Shown here in pieces: positions 9,559 to 17,934 of a stretch of 64,000 nucleotides of DNA. The number at the start of each line of letters is the position of its first letter. The first letter of the stretch is position 1. The position numbers were made by a program, and so were the translations under genes. Location of the stretch: contig NZ_PVYW01000002.1 of NCBI RefSeq assembly GCF_003001675.1, positions 310,001 to 374,000 of the forward strand, read 5' to 3'. Below the pieces are notes generated by a model. It was given only the letters and a program-made list of their open reading frames with translations. It made no database searches and was not told the origin of the DNA. The DNA comes from Cohnella sp. SGD-V74. Its GTDB lineage: Bacteria; Bacillota; Bacilli; Paenibacillales; Paenibacillaceae.

Positions 9559-9597
9559 ACAAGCCTGCAGCGAATCGCCGCTGCAGGCTTGTTTGTT
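9559..9597 (+). terminator. Terminator of the GH3 gene
   Basis: A 14-bp stem (ACAAGCCTGCAGCG with its complement at 9579-9592) starts 8 bases after the stop codon and is followed by TTGTT. Confidence 0.85.
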
Positions 9598-9658
9598 GCC
9601 GACTCTCGCCGCTATGACCCTTTGGCCAGCAGGGAGGGCGGCTCCGCGAAAGAGCGGC

Positions 9659-10043
9659 GACGTTCAAGGCACTTTCTTCGCCCTCGTGTCGCGGGCTCGC
9701 GAAGAGCCGGTGACGCTCAAGGCACTTTCTTGGCCCTCGTGAGGCGGGCACCCGTAGAGGCCGCGACGCTCAAGGCACTTTTTTGGCCCTCACGACGCGG
9801 GTCCGAGAAGAGCCAGTGACGCTCAGGGCACTTTCTTGGCCCTCGCGACGCGGGCACCCGTAGAGGCCGCGACGCTCAAGGCACTTTTTTGGCCCTCACG
9901 ACGCGGGTCCGAGAAGAGCCAGTGACGCTCAGGGCACTTTTTTGGCCCTCACGACGCGGGTCCGAGAAAAGCCGGTGACGCTCAAGGCACTTTCTTGGCC
10001 CTCGTGAGGCGGGCCCACGAAGGAGCCGCGACGCTCAGGGCAC
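9659..10043. repeat. Intergenic 53-bp tandem repeat array, 7 full units plus a partial
   Basis: The core GACGCTCAAGGCACTTTYTT plus GGCCCTC recurs at 9659, 9712, 9765, 9818, 9871, 9924, 9977 and, shortened, 10030: an exact 53-base period. Linkers fall into a few types (with CCCGTAGAGG or TCCGAGAAGAG), and the unit pair from 9765 repeats from 9871, giving a 106-bp higher-order pattern. Degenerate bases at about 9635-9658 extend it to the left. The last copy holds the stop codon (10035-10037) of the minus-strand gene. The period is not a multiple of 3 and no gene is seen in it. Confidence 0.9.
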
Positions 10044-13000
10044 CGCGATTCCCGAGCCGAGAAAATCGAACTTGTTGACGTTGAACAGATAGCCGTCGCC
10101 GCCCCTGAATACGAAGTAAATATCGCGCTCGCCGGCCGGAACAGACGTCAGCCCACTCTCCACGTCGACCCACTTCTGCCAGTCCCCGGTCTTTGGAACG
10201 CCCAACGTCGCGAGCAGCGGCCCCGTCTCCGAGTCTGCGCGCATCTCGATCGTGCCTCCCGCTCCTGCGGAGGAGACGCGAGCGCGGATTCCGGTCATGT
10301 TGACGAGATTTATTGCCTTGTAAGCGATCCAGCTACCGTTCTCGATAAACCCGAGGTTGCGGCCGCCTCCCGTATCCTCGGTGTTCTCGGTCTGCAGCTT
10401 GCCTCCGCTAGACTCGTCGAAATATTCGGCCTGTCTGTCCGAGGACAGCAGCGTAATCGTCGACGTGCCTGTCAGCGCGTTCGCTTCTTCCGTTCCGGCG
10501 TCCGTATAGCTCGCCGTCAAATAAAGGAACGTGTTCTCAACGTTCGTATCGCTCTCCATCGTTCGGAACGTTCCCGAGCAGCCGTTCAGCGTCGGACTCG
10601 GGTGGTTGTGCTCGTCGTGGCCGAGAGCGGGAGTGACCTGCACCTTGGAGCAGTCGATCTCCCCGTCTTCTGCGTCGGTCACCGTTACCTCGTAGCGGAT
10701 CTCGTCGCCCCAGGAGAAAAACCCTCTCGCCGCCGGCGCACGGATCGTCACGACGGGAGCGCGGTTGCCGACCGTCACCGGAATGACGACCGACGAGGCG
10801 TTGCCCTCGCTGTCCGTCGCCGTGAACTTCGCGTTGTAATTGCCGTTCGTCTCGTACGTGAAGCCGGCGGTCGCTTCCACCGAATCCGTCTTGCCGTCCC
10901 CGTCAAAATCCCACGCGTACGTGATCGCGTCGCCTTCGGTATCCTTCGTCCCCTCCGAGCTGAACGTTACCGCCAGCGGCGCTAGCCCGTTCGTCGCGCT
11001 GGCCTTCGCCGAAGCGAGAGGCGCCTGATTGCCTGCCGCTCCGCTGTAGGAGATCTTCGAGATTTTCCCATCGGGACCGCCGGTGCCGAATTCGATGACG
11101 TACAGTTCGCCATCGGGGCCGACTTTGGCGTAGATCGGATGATCGAAGACGAGATGGGTCAGGAACGGATTGATCGTCATCAGACTGCCGGAATCGTCGA
11201 ACTTGGCTTCCTTGAACCATTGGCGCGAGAAGTCGAACAGGATGAGCGACCCGTTCAAGTACGCCGGCAGCTTGAATTCGTTCGGGTTGCCGGGATCGTA
11301 CTTGTACATCGAGCCGACGGCGGCCGTTCGACCCGTTCCGTCGGTCATCTGCGGGAACTCCTCGCTCGGCCCGTAAGGATAGTAGATGAACGCTCCTTGC
11401 GCCGGAGGCAGTTTCCGCGCTCCCGTGTTGTTCGGCGAGTCGTTGATCGAGCCGGCGCAGTCGAACGCCGGGCCGAAGCCCCCGAACAGAAAGTCGTAGT
11501 CCCGATAAGGTTTATTGTCGGCGATGCAATACGGCCAGCCGAAATTTCCCGCTGTCGTCGCCTTATTAAATTCGTCGTACCCTTTCGGACCGCGAAGCGG
11601 CTTATCCGCTCCGGCATCCGGACCGACGTCGCCCCAATACAATGCGTTGTCGAATGGGCTGATCGTCATCCGGTAAGGATTGCGGACCCCCATGACGTAA
11701 ATCTCCGGTCGTCCCTCTCCCCCGCCCTCCGGGAACAGATTCCCTTCGGGAATCGAATACGTCCCGTCCTTCTCGGGCTTGATCCGCAGGATTTTCCCCC
11801 GCAGATCGTTCGTATTGCCGGACGTTCCCTGCGCGTCCCAGGCGGTCCGATGCCTGCCTTCGTCCGTCGGACTGAAGCCGTCCGAGGCAAACGGGTTCAC
11901 ATTGTCCCCGGTAGCGACATACAGGTAGCCGTCGCCGCCGAACTCCAGATTGCCGCCGTGGTGGCAGCACTCGACGCGTTGCGTCGGTACGGACAGCATG
12001 GCCTTCTCCGAAGCCAAATCCAGAACGCCGCCCTTCATCGTAAATCGGGACAGGCGATCTTCGCTCGTCTCGCCGACCGGAGAATAGAACAAATAGATCC
12101 AGCCGTTGGAGGCAAACTCCGGATCCAGCGCGAGTCCCAACAGTCCCTGCTCGTTGCCGCTCACGACGCCGAGCTTGCCTGCCGCTGACGTCGCGCCCGT
12201 GGACGGATCGTAGATTTTGACCGCGCCGCCGATCTCGATGAAGATCAGACGGCCGTCAGGCGCAAAGTCGAGCGCGAGCGGAGCGTCCAGAGCGCTTGCC
12301 AGTTCCTGTTTCTGATAATTTCGGTCGTCGTACAAGGTCGCGGAACAGTCGCCGTCCTTTTTCCCCGCCGCCCATTGAATGCCCCCCAGCACATGCCGGA
12401 GAAAATGTTCATCTTGCGTATAGCTTTCCGCCGCATGGCCCAGGCCCGTATACCAGGAGCGTCCTCCGTCAAATTCGCGGCACCAGGATACAGGATGATC
12501 GGCGCCCATCGTACCGCCCTCGTACGACTCCTCGTCCACGGTAGCCAGCACGTGTACCTCGCCCCGGGGATTGGCGAGGAAGTTGTACCACTCCTCGGTC
12601 TTCGTCCAGATTGTCGGAAGCTCCGCGGTCGAAGGATGCGCCTTGTCCGCCACCCTAACGGCACCCTTCGCGATCGCCGGATGATCCGTGAACATGCCGC
12701 CCACGAGATTCATGTACCACGGCCACGCGTGCAGCGTATCCGAAGCGGAATGGATGCCGACGTATCCTCCCCCGGCTTGGATGTACGCCTGGAAAGCGGC
12801 CTGCTCGCTTTCGCTTAATATCTCCCCCGTCGTGTTCAGGAACACAACAGCCGAATAAGGCTTCAGCCCTTCCGGGCTGAAGCGCGACGAGTCCTCCGTC
12901 GCGTCCGCCTCGAAGCCGTTGGCCGCACCCAGCTTGCGAAGCGCTTCGATCCCGGCCGGAATGGAGTCGTGGCGAAAGCCTCCGGTCTTGCTGAACACGA

Positions 13001-13199
13001 GCACCTTGTATGGAGCTTCCGGTTCGGCGGACGAATCGCCCCCGCCCGGCTTTGTCGATGTCTGCTCGCCGCCGGACGATAGGCCATATACGATCAGGGC
13101 GATCGCGGCGATCGCGAGCGTGCAAACGAGGAAAGCGATTCTGCCTTTAAGCCCCTGGCGCCAGCCGTCTCCGGTCGCTTTATTTCCGATTTTCCTCAT
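10035..13199 (-). CDS. Membrane-anchored ThuA / PQQ-type sugar dehydrogenase / PKD / CBM6 protein
   Basis: 1054 residues from the ATG at 13199, which follows GGGGGAGAGGG; a longer in-frame start would overlap the sortase gene. Order: one membrane segment (about 18-40), a ThuA-like domain (about 65-290, VLVFSKTGGFRHDSI and GGGYVGIHSASDT), a glucose/sorbosone dehydrogenase beta-propeller (about 300-690), a PKD domain (about 700-790, ITYAWDFDGDG), an extra beta domain, and a C-terminal CBM6 (about 925-1050). The propeller family oxidises sugars with PQQ in some members, but the cofactor cannot be read here. It probably acts outside the cell on sugar polymers. It follows the sortase gene but has no sorting signal of its own. 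Confidence 0.88.
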   Translation of the reverse strand: MRKIGNKATGDGWRQGLKGRIAFLVCTLAIAAIALIVYGLSSGGEQTSTKPGGGDSSAEPEAPYKVLVFSKTGGFRHDSIPAGIEALRKLGAANGFEADATEDSSRFSPEGLKPYSAVVFLNTTGEILSESEQAAFQAYIQAGGGYVGIHSASDTLHAWPWYMNLVGGMFTDHPAIAKGAVRVADKAHPSTAELPTIWTKTEEWYNFLANPRGEVHVLATVDEESYEGGTMGADHPVSWCREFDGGRSWYTGLGHAAESYTQDEHFLRHVLGGIQWAAGKKDGDCSATLYDDRNYQKQELASALDAPLALDFAPDGRLIFIEIGGAVKIYDPSTGATSAAGKLGVVSGNEQGLLGLALDPEFASNGWIYLFYSPVGETSEDRLSRFTMKGGVLDLASEKAMLSVPTQRVECCHHGGNLEFGGDGYLYVATGDNVNPFASDGFSPTDEGRHRTAWDAQGTSGNTNDLRGKILRIKPEKDGTYSIPEGNLFPEGGGEGRPEIYVMGVRNPYRMTISPFDNALYWGDVGPDAGADKPLRGPKGYDEFNKATTAGNFGWPYCIADNKPYRDYDFLFGGFGPAFDCAGSINDSPNNTGARKLPPAQGAFIYYPYGPSEEFPQMTDGTGRTAAVGSMYKYDPGNPNEFKLPAYLNGSLILFDFSRQWFKEAKFDDSGSLMTINPFLTHLVFDHPIYAKVGPDGELYVIEFGTGGPDGKISKISYSGAAGNQAPLASAKASATNGLAPLAVTFSSEGTKDTEGDAITYAWDFDGDGKTDSVEATAGFTYETNGNYNAKFTATDSEGNASSVVIPVTVGNRAPVVTIRAPAARGFFSWGDEIRYEVTVTDAEDGEIDCSKVQVTPALGHDEHNHPSPTLNGCSGTFRTMESDTNVENTFLYLTASYTDAGTEEANALTGTSTITLLSSDRQAEYFDESSGGKLQTENTEDTGGGRNLGFIENGSWIAYKAINLVNMTGIRARVSSAGAGGTIEMRADSETGPLLATLGVPKTGDWQKWVDVESGLTSVPAGERDIYFVFRGGDGYLFNVNKFDFLGSGIAVP

Positions 13200-13239
13200 C
13201 CCTCTCCCCCTTACTTTCCGTTTTATATCAGGTCCACGG

Positions 13240-14088
13240 CTACTTTCGTCCTTCCCCCTGGATTGCTTCGGCCGGCGGCTCGAAGGTACTGCCCTCCTCC
13301 GGCGGCAAAAGCTTGGCGTGCACGACAAACCTGGCGTCCTCGAAGGCGGAAGAGCAGGTCGACAGCGTCAGGATCGTGTCCTCCGCGGACACTTCGATGT
13401 CCGAAGCGTGCAGCGAATTGGCTTGAATCGCAGCGAGAAATTGCTCGAAGTCCTCGTCCGAGGCGAACTCCGTGCGGATATAGTCGAACGAGGACGTCGT
13501 CGTGTACGCGGAGAAAATCGCCCATCTCCCGTCGGCGTACAGCGTATCGAACTCGATGGTCGCCTTGTTCTCGAAGTTCCATCTGCTCTCGTATTCGAGC
13601 AGGTTGGCGAACATCGTCTTGTTTTTCATATCGTGTCCGTACAGAATGAGATGTCTGTCCTTCCCTCCGGCGTCATTACGGTAATCCATGAAAATGCTGC
13701 CCGCCGCGTTGCGCTCTCCGTCGACGCCGCGATGCAAATAATACTCGTTGTCCGCCGCTTGCACGACGGGGTAGTCGATCCTCGTCCCTTCTATCCGCAC
13801 CCATCCGACGACGTCCCCGTTCCGTTCGAGCAGCGGCTCGAATTTCGGATTGACGAGACGCTGCTCCGCGGGAGCGGAATGCAAAACCGGATCGTCCGGG
13901 AGCGGCGGCGAAAAGGGAGACGCCCCCGCCGAAGGGCCATAGTACACGCTCCGAATCTCTCCGTAAGTTTTCTTGTTCTCGTACCCGTCCAGCGCGTAAG
14001 CTCCGATCTTCCAGACGGAGAACAGGAACGCCAGCGCGGCGACAGCCGCCGCCGTTTCCCGCAAAGAAGGCTTGCGCACAATCGCCAT
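13240..14088 (-). CDS. srtB: Class B sortase
   Basis: 282 residues. An N-terminal membrane segment (about 12-30) is followed by a sortase domain with His152 (LILYGHDM), Cys245 (TLSTCSS) and Arg253 (ARFVVHAKL), the catalytic triad of class B enzymes. It would cleave an NPQTN/NPQTG-type signal between Thr and Gly and attach the protein to peptidoglycan. The next gene upstream on the same strand ends in exactly such a signal, NPQTG. A terminator-like hairpin lies between the two genes, so sortase is probably made in smaller amounts than its substrate. Confidence 0.93.
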   Translation of the reverse strand: MAIVRKPSLRETAAAVAALAFLFSVWKIGAYALDGYENKKTYGEIRSVYYGPSAGASPFSPPLPDDPVLHSAPAEQRLVNPKFEPLLERNGDVVGWVRIEGTRIDYPVVQAADNEYYLHRGVDGERNAAGSIFMDYRNDAGGKDRHLILYGHDMKNKTMFANLLEYESRWNFENKATIEFDTLYADGRWAIFSAYTTTSSFDYIRTEFASDEDFEQFLAAIQANSLHASDIEVSAEDTILTLSTCSSAFEDARFVVHAKLLPPEEGSTFEPPAEAIQGEGRK

Positions 14089-14104
14089 GACTCCCTCTCG
14101 TTCC

Positions 14105-14153
14105 GAAAAAGGAGCCCCTCCGCCTCGGGCGAGCGAGCGCTTCGGGACTCCTT
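14105..14153 (-). terminator. Intergenic terminator or attenuator between substrate and sortase genes
   Basis: On the minus strand AAGGAGTCCC pairs with GGGGCTCCTT across a loop of about 25 bases and is followed by TTTTT. It would end most transcripts after the NPQTG protein and let some read through into srtB. Confidence 0.65.
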
Positions 14154-14178
14154 CTTCAAGCGAATTCGAATCTTCGTT

Positions 14179-14796
14179 TTACGTCCGTCTAACGAGCTTC
14201 TTCCCGGTCAGCAGCAGCACCGCCGCCGATGCCGCCGCCAGCAGCGCGTACGGCAGGACACCGGCGTCTCCCGTCTGCGGATTCGCTTCCGCAGCGGCTC
14301 CGGAGCCTCCGGCAGCGGCCTCGAATTGAATGCCGCGGACGTTAAGATCGCCGTCGGTGAAGATAACGTACAGGTCATGCGTGCCCGTCAGTCCGGACAC
14401 CGGAGCTTCGAACCACTGGTACTTCTGCCAGTCTCCCGTCGGCTCGTACTGGACGGTCGCAAACGGGGCTCCCTTCGGATCGTCGATCGCGAAAACGACA
14501 GAGCCTCCCGCGTTGGGAGTCGCGACCTCGACTTTCACCTTGGCGGCGCCTCCCGTTCCGAAGTTGACTTCGGCGTACTTGGCGTAATTGCCGGGAACGA
14601 TGTATCCGATGTTCTTGTTCTCGTTGTCTTCGATCCGGGGACCGTTGCCGTCCGAAAATTTGCCGGAATCGCTGTTAAGCTCGGAGTTGGCGCTCGGCGC
14701 GATGACGCCGTACGGATCGATGGCAGCGAATGCGAGGCTTGCGCTGGTGACGAACAGCGCGACAGTCAGAGTCAGAACCGCAAAACTTTTCTTCAT
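14179..14796 (-). CDS. Cell-wall-anchored CBM6-like protein with NPQTG sorting signal
   Basis: 205 residues from the ATG at 14796, preceded by AAGGGAGAG. There is a signal peptide (about 1-24, ending AFA), then a single CBM6-like beta domain (about 30-160, with IVPGNYAKY and GDWQKYQWFE) and a C-terminal wall signal: NPQTG at 172-176, a hydrophobic stretch (about 179-197) and a KKLVRR tail. The motif fits class B rather than class A (LPXTG) sortases, and srtB is the next gene. It probably displays a carbohydrate-binding module on the cell surface; no catalytic domain is present. Confidence 0.9.
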   Translation of the reverse strand: MKKSFAVLTLTVALFVTSASLAFAAIDPYGVIAPSANSELNSDSGKFSDGNGPRIEDNENKNIGYIVPGNYAKYAEVNFGTGGAAKVKVEVATPNAGGSVVFAIDDPKGAPFATVQYEPTGDWQKYQWFEAPVSGLTGTHDLYVIFTDGDLNVRGIQFEAAAGGSGAAAEANPQTGDAGVLPYALLAAASAAVLLLTGKKLVRRT

Positions 14797-14943
14797 GGAC
14801 GAACTCTCCCTTGGATAATGTTTTTCCTCCTTGCCTTGCACCTTGCCTTTGCCTTCCTGCGAAGCTTCCCTCATGCCCCGCTTTCCGATCCCGGGAGTTC
14901 CGCCGCTCCCTCCCCGGTTCAGCCCCCTTCGCCCGACGCGCCC

Positions 14944-14957
14944 TGTAAGTGCTTACA
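14944..14957. promoter_or_regulatory. cre-like palindrome upstream of the surface-protein operon
   Basis: TGTAAGTGCTTACA has perfect 6-bp arms and matches 13 of 14 positions of the CcpA cre consensus, differing only in the central CG. It lies 148 bases upstream of the NPQTG gene. The rest of 14797-15096 is AT-rich leader with no gene seen. Confidence 0.5.
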
Positions 14958-15096
14958 TCGTTTCGAACCGGCAAGCGCCGACAGATTTGATTTTCCAGGC
15001 TATCTTATAATTTCTGTGACGATTGTCATATGAGGCAAAATTAAACTTTCCTGTATCGGGATGGCTTGTTGCGGCCGAATGGCGATAAAGCCCGCC

Positions 15097-15134
15097 AAAA
15101 AAGGAGCGACCTCCCCGGCTTCGGGAAGTCGCCC
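15097..15134 (-). terminator. Terminator of the GH71/99-like gene
   Basis: On the minus strand GGGCGACTTCCC pairs with GGGGAGGTCGCTCC (one bulge) around GAAGCC, followed by six T. Confidence 0.8.
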
Positions 15135-15149
15135 CTGGATCTTGAGCGG

Positions 15150-17246
15150 TTACTGATGGCTGGTCGGATGATTAACCGTTGCCGGAATCTGGCCTTTGAA
15201 CATCCGGTTGATGTCCCCGGCAAGGCGAAGGTAGAAATCCGACGATACGGCGACTCCGTCCGCATCCAGCGTCAGGAAGTATTGGTTGGTCGGAATCATC
15301 GAGCTGTTTTCGGCGATTTTGGCAATGGCCGTTCCTTCGTCGTATTCGTCGAACATGGCCACGTAGCCGGTATCGATGCCGAGCGACTTCATGTTATACG
15401 CCTGCCTCCACATGAAATCTCCGTGCAGCCGCGGGTTCTCGTTGCGAGGACCGCCCGTCATGTTCGACCATGCGGATCCCGGCCAGAGGACCGGCTGGTA
15501 GGCGATGCCCCGCTGCTGCGTGTATTGGAAGTCGGGCCCCCATTGGTTGTTCATAAAATGGTCGGCGTCGGCGAGACCGTTGCGGCCGAACCGGCCGACG
15601 AACCATGGCGACAGCATGTCGAGAGATTCGTATACGCTCATGAAGCCGGATTTGGAGTCGTTGTTCCCTGTACGCCAATAGGTCGGCACGCCTCCGATGA
15701 CGTAGACGCCCCGGTCTTTGAACCAGGCGATCAAATTCGCGTGCTCGGACGCCGTGCCCGGTCGATCGGTGAAGCCGATGCCCCAGATGCAGACGACGAT
15801 TTTGCCGTCCTGTCTGGCGTATGCCGAAGAGTTGGTCAGCTGCATGCCTCCGACGATATTGGTCGTCCAGTCGTGCTTAACCGCATTCGCCCAGTTCGAC
15901 GGATTCATGTCCGTGATGTCGTACATGACGTAGAACTTGCGGTTATACGTCTCCGCGGCGTTCTTCACCTTGACCGCGACGCTGTCGCGATTCGTCTTCC
16001 AATTGTTCGGAACGTCGCTCTCGTCGGCGCCGAAGCGCTGCAGCGCGGCTCCGTCGATATTGTAGGATTGCATCCATTCGAAATGCTTGTCGACGGTCTC
16101 CTGGTCATAGGACGAAAACAGCTTGGCCTGCGTGCCGTTGCCGAAATTGGCCAAGTTCGTCTGATACAACTTCGAGTACTCGCGGATGTCCGGATACAGC
16201 TCGAAGTTGACGTTAACGTTGGCCGTCGGGGCGCTGCTGTTTTTCGACCAATGGATCCAGCCACCGTTCGGAGAGCCGTCCCCCGCGGCGTTAAACCAGC
16301 CCTGATAACCCGCGAACAGCTTTCCTTCCACGTCTCCGCCCGTCTGCGGCCCGGCAACGTCGAATTGGAACCAGTTGAGGTTAAACAAGTTGCCTGCCCC
16401 TCCGGTAAATTTCAGGAACAGCGTATGAGTGCCGCTTGGGTTTCCGTTAACCGGGCAGGTAACCGTCGTCCAGTTCTGCCAGCCTCCCGTTCCCGGAACC
16501 GCGCACGTGCCGATCAACGTTCCGTTCTGGCTGCCCAGTCGCAGTTCGATGCTGCCGCCCGACGCATTGCTGGCCACCCGTGCCCGGAAGGAGGCCGCAC
16601 CGCTGCCGAAATCGACTCCCGCGAACGAAAGGTAATCTCCGTTGTCGATGAACCCGACATTCTGACCTCCCTCGCTCGATGCCTCGACCTGGATACCCGA
16701 CTGACTGCTGAAGCTTTCCGCTTCGATGCGGGTGAACGCGGACAGCCCTCCTCCGAATTTGAACCACAGCACGTTGAAAAGATTGCCGGCGCCTCCCGTG
16801 AACTTCAAGTACAGCGTATGCGTGCCGCTCGGATTGCCGTTAACCGGGCAGGTAACCGTCGTCCAATTTTGCCAGCCTCCCGTTCCCGGAACCGCGCACG
16901 TGCCGATCAGCGTTCCGTTCTGGCTGCCCAGTCGCAGTTCGATGCTGCCGCCCGACGCGTTGCTGGCTACCCGCGCCTGGAAAGACGTCGCCCCCGCTCC
17001 GAAATCCATGCCTGCGAAAGCGATGTAATCGCCGTTGTCGATGAACGCGACGTTCTGGCCGCCTTCGCTCGAATTCTCGAGCTGAATGCCCGATTGACTG
17101 CTGAAGCCCGAAGCGGACGTCTGCGCGAAAGCCGACGCGGCGGACGCCGTCGAAGGCGCGAGCGAGAGCGGTCCGACCAACAAAGCGGCGATCAGCGCGA
17201 ATAGCGCCAAAGGCTTGAAACCGAACGGGAATCGTTGTGCTCGCAT
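15150..17246 (-). CDS. Secreted glycoside hydrolase, GH71/GH99-like, with two tandem CBM6 domains
   Basis: 698 residues. It has a signal peptide (about 1-37, ending ASA), two CBM6 domains (about 40-165 and 172-297) and a C-terminal catalytic region (about 305-698) that starts KLFAGYQGWF and contains HFEWMQSYNIDGAALQRFG and YVAMFDEYDEGTA. This region resembles the (beta/alpha)8 family often named xylosidase or GH71/99-like, though its substrate is unproven. The two CBM6 copies are nearly identical even in DNA, 393 bases apart, indicating recent duplication. The ATG at 17246 follows AAGGAGGG. It is exported and probably binds and cuts plant or fungal polysaccharide. Confidence 0.85.
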   Translation of the reverse strand: MRAQRFPFGFKPLALFALIAALLVGPLSLAPSTASAASAFAQTSASGFSSQSGIQLENSSEGGQNVAFIDNGDYIAFAGMDFGAGATSFQARVASNASGGSIELRLGSQNGTLIGTCAVPGTGGWQNWTTVTCPVNGNPSGTHTLYLKFTGGAGNLFNVLWFKFGGGLSAFTRIEAESFSSQSGIQVEASSEGGQNVGFIDNGDYLSFAGVDFGSGAASFRARVASNASGGSIELRLGSQNGTLIGTCAVPGTGGWQNWTTVTCPVNGNPSGTHTLFLKFTGGAGNLFNLNWFQFDVAGPQTGGDVEGKLFAGYQGWFNAAGDGSPNGGWIHWSKNSSAPTANVNVNFELYPDIREYSKLYQTNLANFGNGTQAKLFSSYDQETVDKHFEWMQSYNIDGAALQRFGADESDVPNNWKTNRDSVAVKVKNAAETYNRKFYVMYDITDMNPSNWANAVKHDWTTNIVGGMQLTNSSAYARQDGKIVVCIWGIGFTDRPGTASEHANLIAWFKDRGVYVIGGVPTYWRTGNNDSKSGFMSVYESLDMLSPWFVGRFGRNGLADADHFMNNQWGPDFQYTQQRGIAYQPVLWPGSAWSNMTGGPRNENPRLHGDFMWRQAYNMKSLGIDTGYVAMFDEYDEGTAIAKIAENSSMIPTNQYFLTLDADGVAVSSDFYLRLAGDINRMFKGQIPATVNHPTSHQ

Positions 17247-17597
17247 GAATAAATACCCTCCTTATTGGAATGAATCGTCGTTCTCTCTTCTCCTGCTGCT
17301 GCGCGGTACGAATGCACCTCCTCTCGCCCGAATGCGAACACGAATGCGAAGCTAAATGCCAATGTGAATCCTAAGCCAGGTCAAGCCAATCCGAATCCGA
17401 TGCCAAATGCGAATCCTCCTTCCCGACCGCCGATTGTAAGGGCTTTCATTTTTTCCTTGCGCGATCTTGCCTCCAGCGTAAACCAGACTTCCCTACTCCA
17501 AAATAAGGCAATCTTGGCATTTGCATAGGGATTTCTATCCCATTTTCGATTATTGGCTCTCTAAAGGGGGCAAACGGGGAGTTTCTGACGGGGGAGA
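17247..17597 (-). other. Long leader region with low-complexity AATGCGAA-type repeats
   Basis: No gene is seen. Bases 17325-17415 are built of short imperfect repeats around GAATGCGAA and CCAATCCGAAT. The 17527-17540 segment GGGAT-TTCT-ATCCC is a small palindrome. This is presumably the upstream region of the secreted hydrolase; I could not place a convincing promoter. Confidence 0.5.
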
Positions 17598-17882
17598 GAG
17601 ATAACCGATTTTGTCGAGTATCGTGGGCCAATTGGGACTTTTCGCGAGGGAGATAACCGATTTTGTCGAGTATCGTGAGCCGATTGGAGCTTTTGGCGAG
17701 GGAGATAACCGATTTTGTCGAGTATCGTGAGCCGATTGGAGCTTTTCGCGAGGGAGATAACCGATTTTGTCGAGTATCGTGAGCCGATTGGAGCTTTTGG
17801 CGAGGGAGATAACCGATTTTGTCGAGTATCGTGAGCCGATTGGAGCTTTTGGCGAGGGAGATAACCGATTTTGTCGAGTATC
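17598..17882. repeat. Intergenic 52-bp tandem repeat array, five units plus a partial
   Basis: A 25-bp core beginning GAGATAACCGATTTTGTCGA and ending GTATC recurs at 17598, 17650, 17702, 17754, 17806 and 17858: an exact 52-base period. The 27-base linker (GTGAGCCGATTGGAGCTTTT plus a GGCGAGG or CGCGAGG tail) varies at few positions; the first unit is the most diverged. GATAACCGA and TCGAGTATC within each core form imperfect inverted arms. The period is not a multiple of 3, so the reading frame shifts every unit and coding is unlikely. It sits just 3' of the histidine-kinase gene. Confidence 0.92.
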
Positions 17883-17934
17883 CCCGGCCGAAGAAGGGGA
17901 CAAGCTGCCGCAGCGCCTGTCCCCCTCTCTTCGC

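Noticed and set aside
9659-10043. CRISPR array
   Set aside because: Linkers are not unique: they belong to a few near-identical types, and no cas gene is near. It is a tandem repeat.
17598-17882. CRISPR array or repeat-encoded protein
   Set aside because: Linkers are nearly identical and the 52-base period breaks the reading frame each unit.
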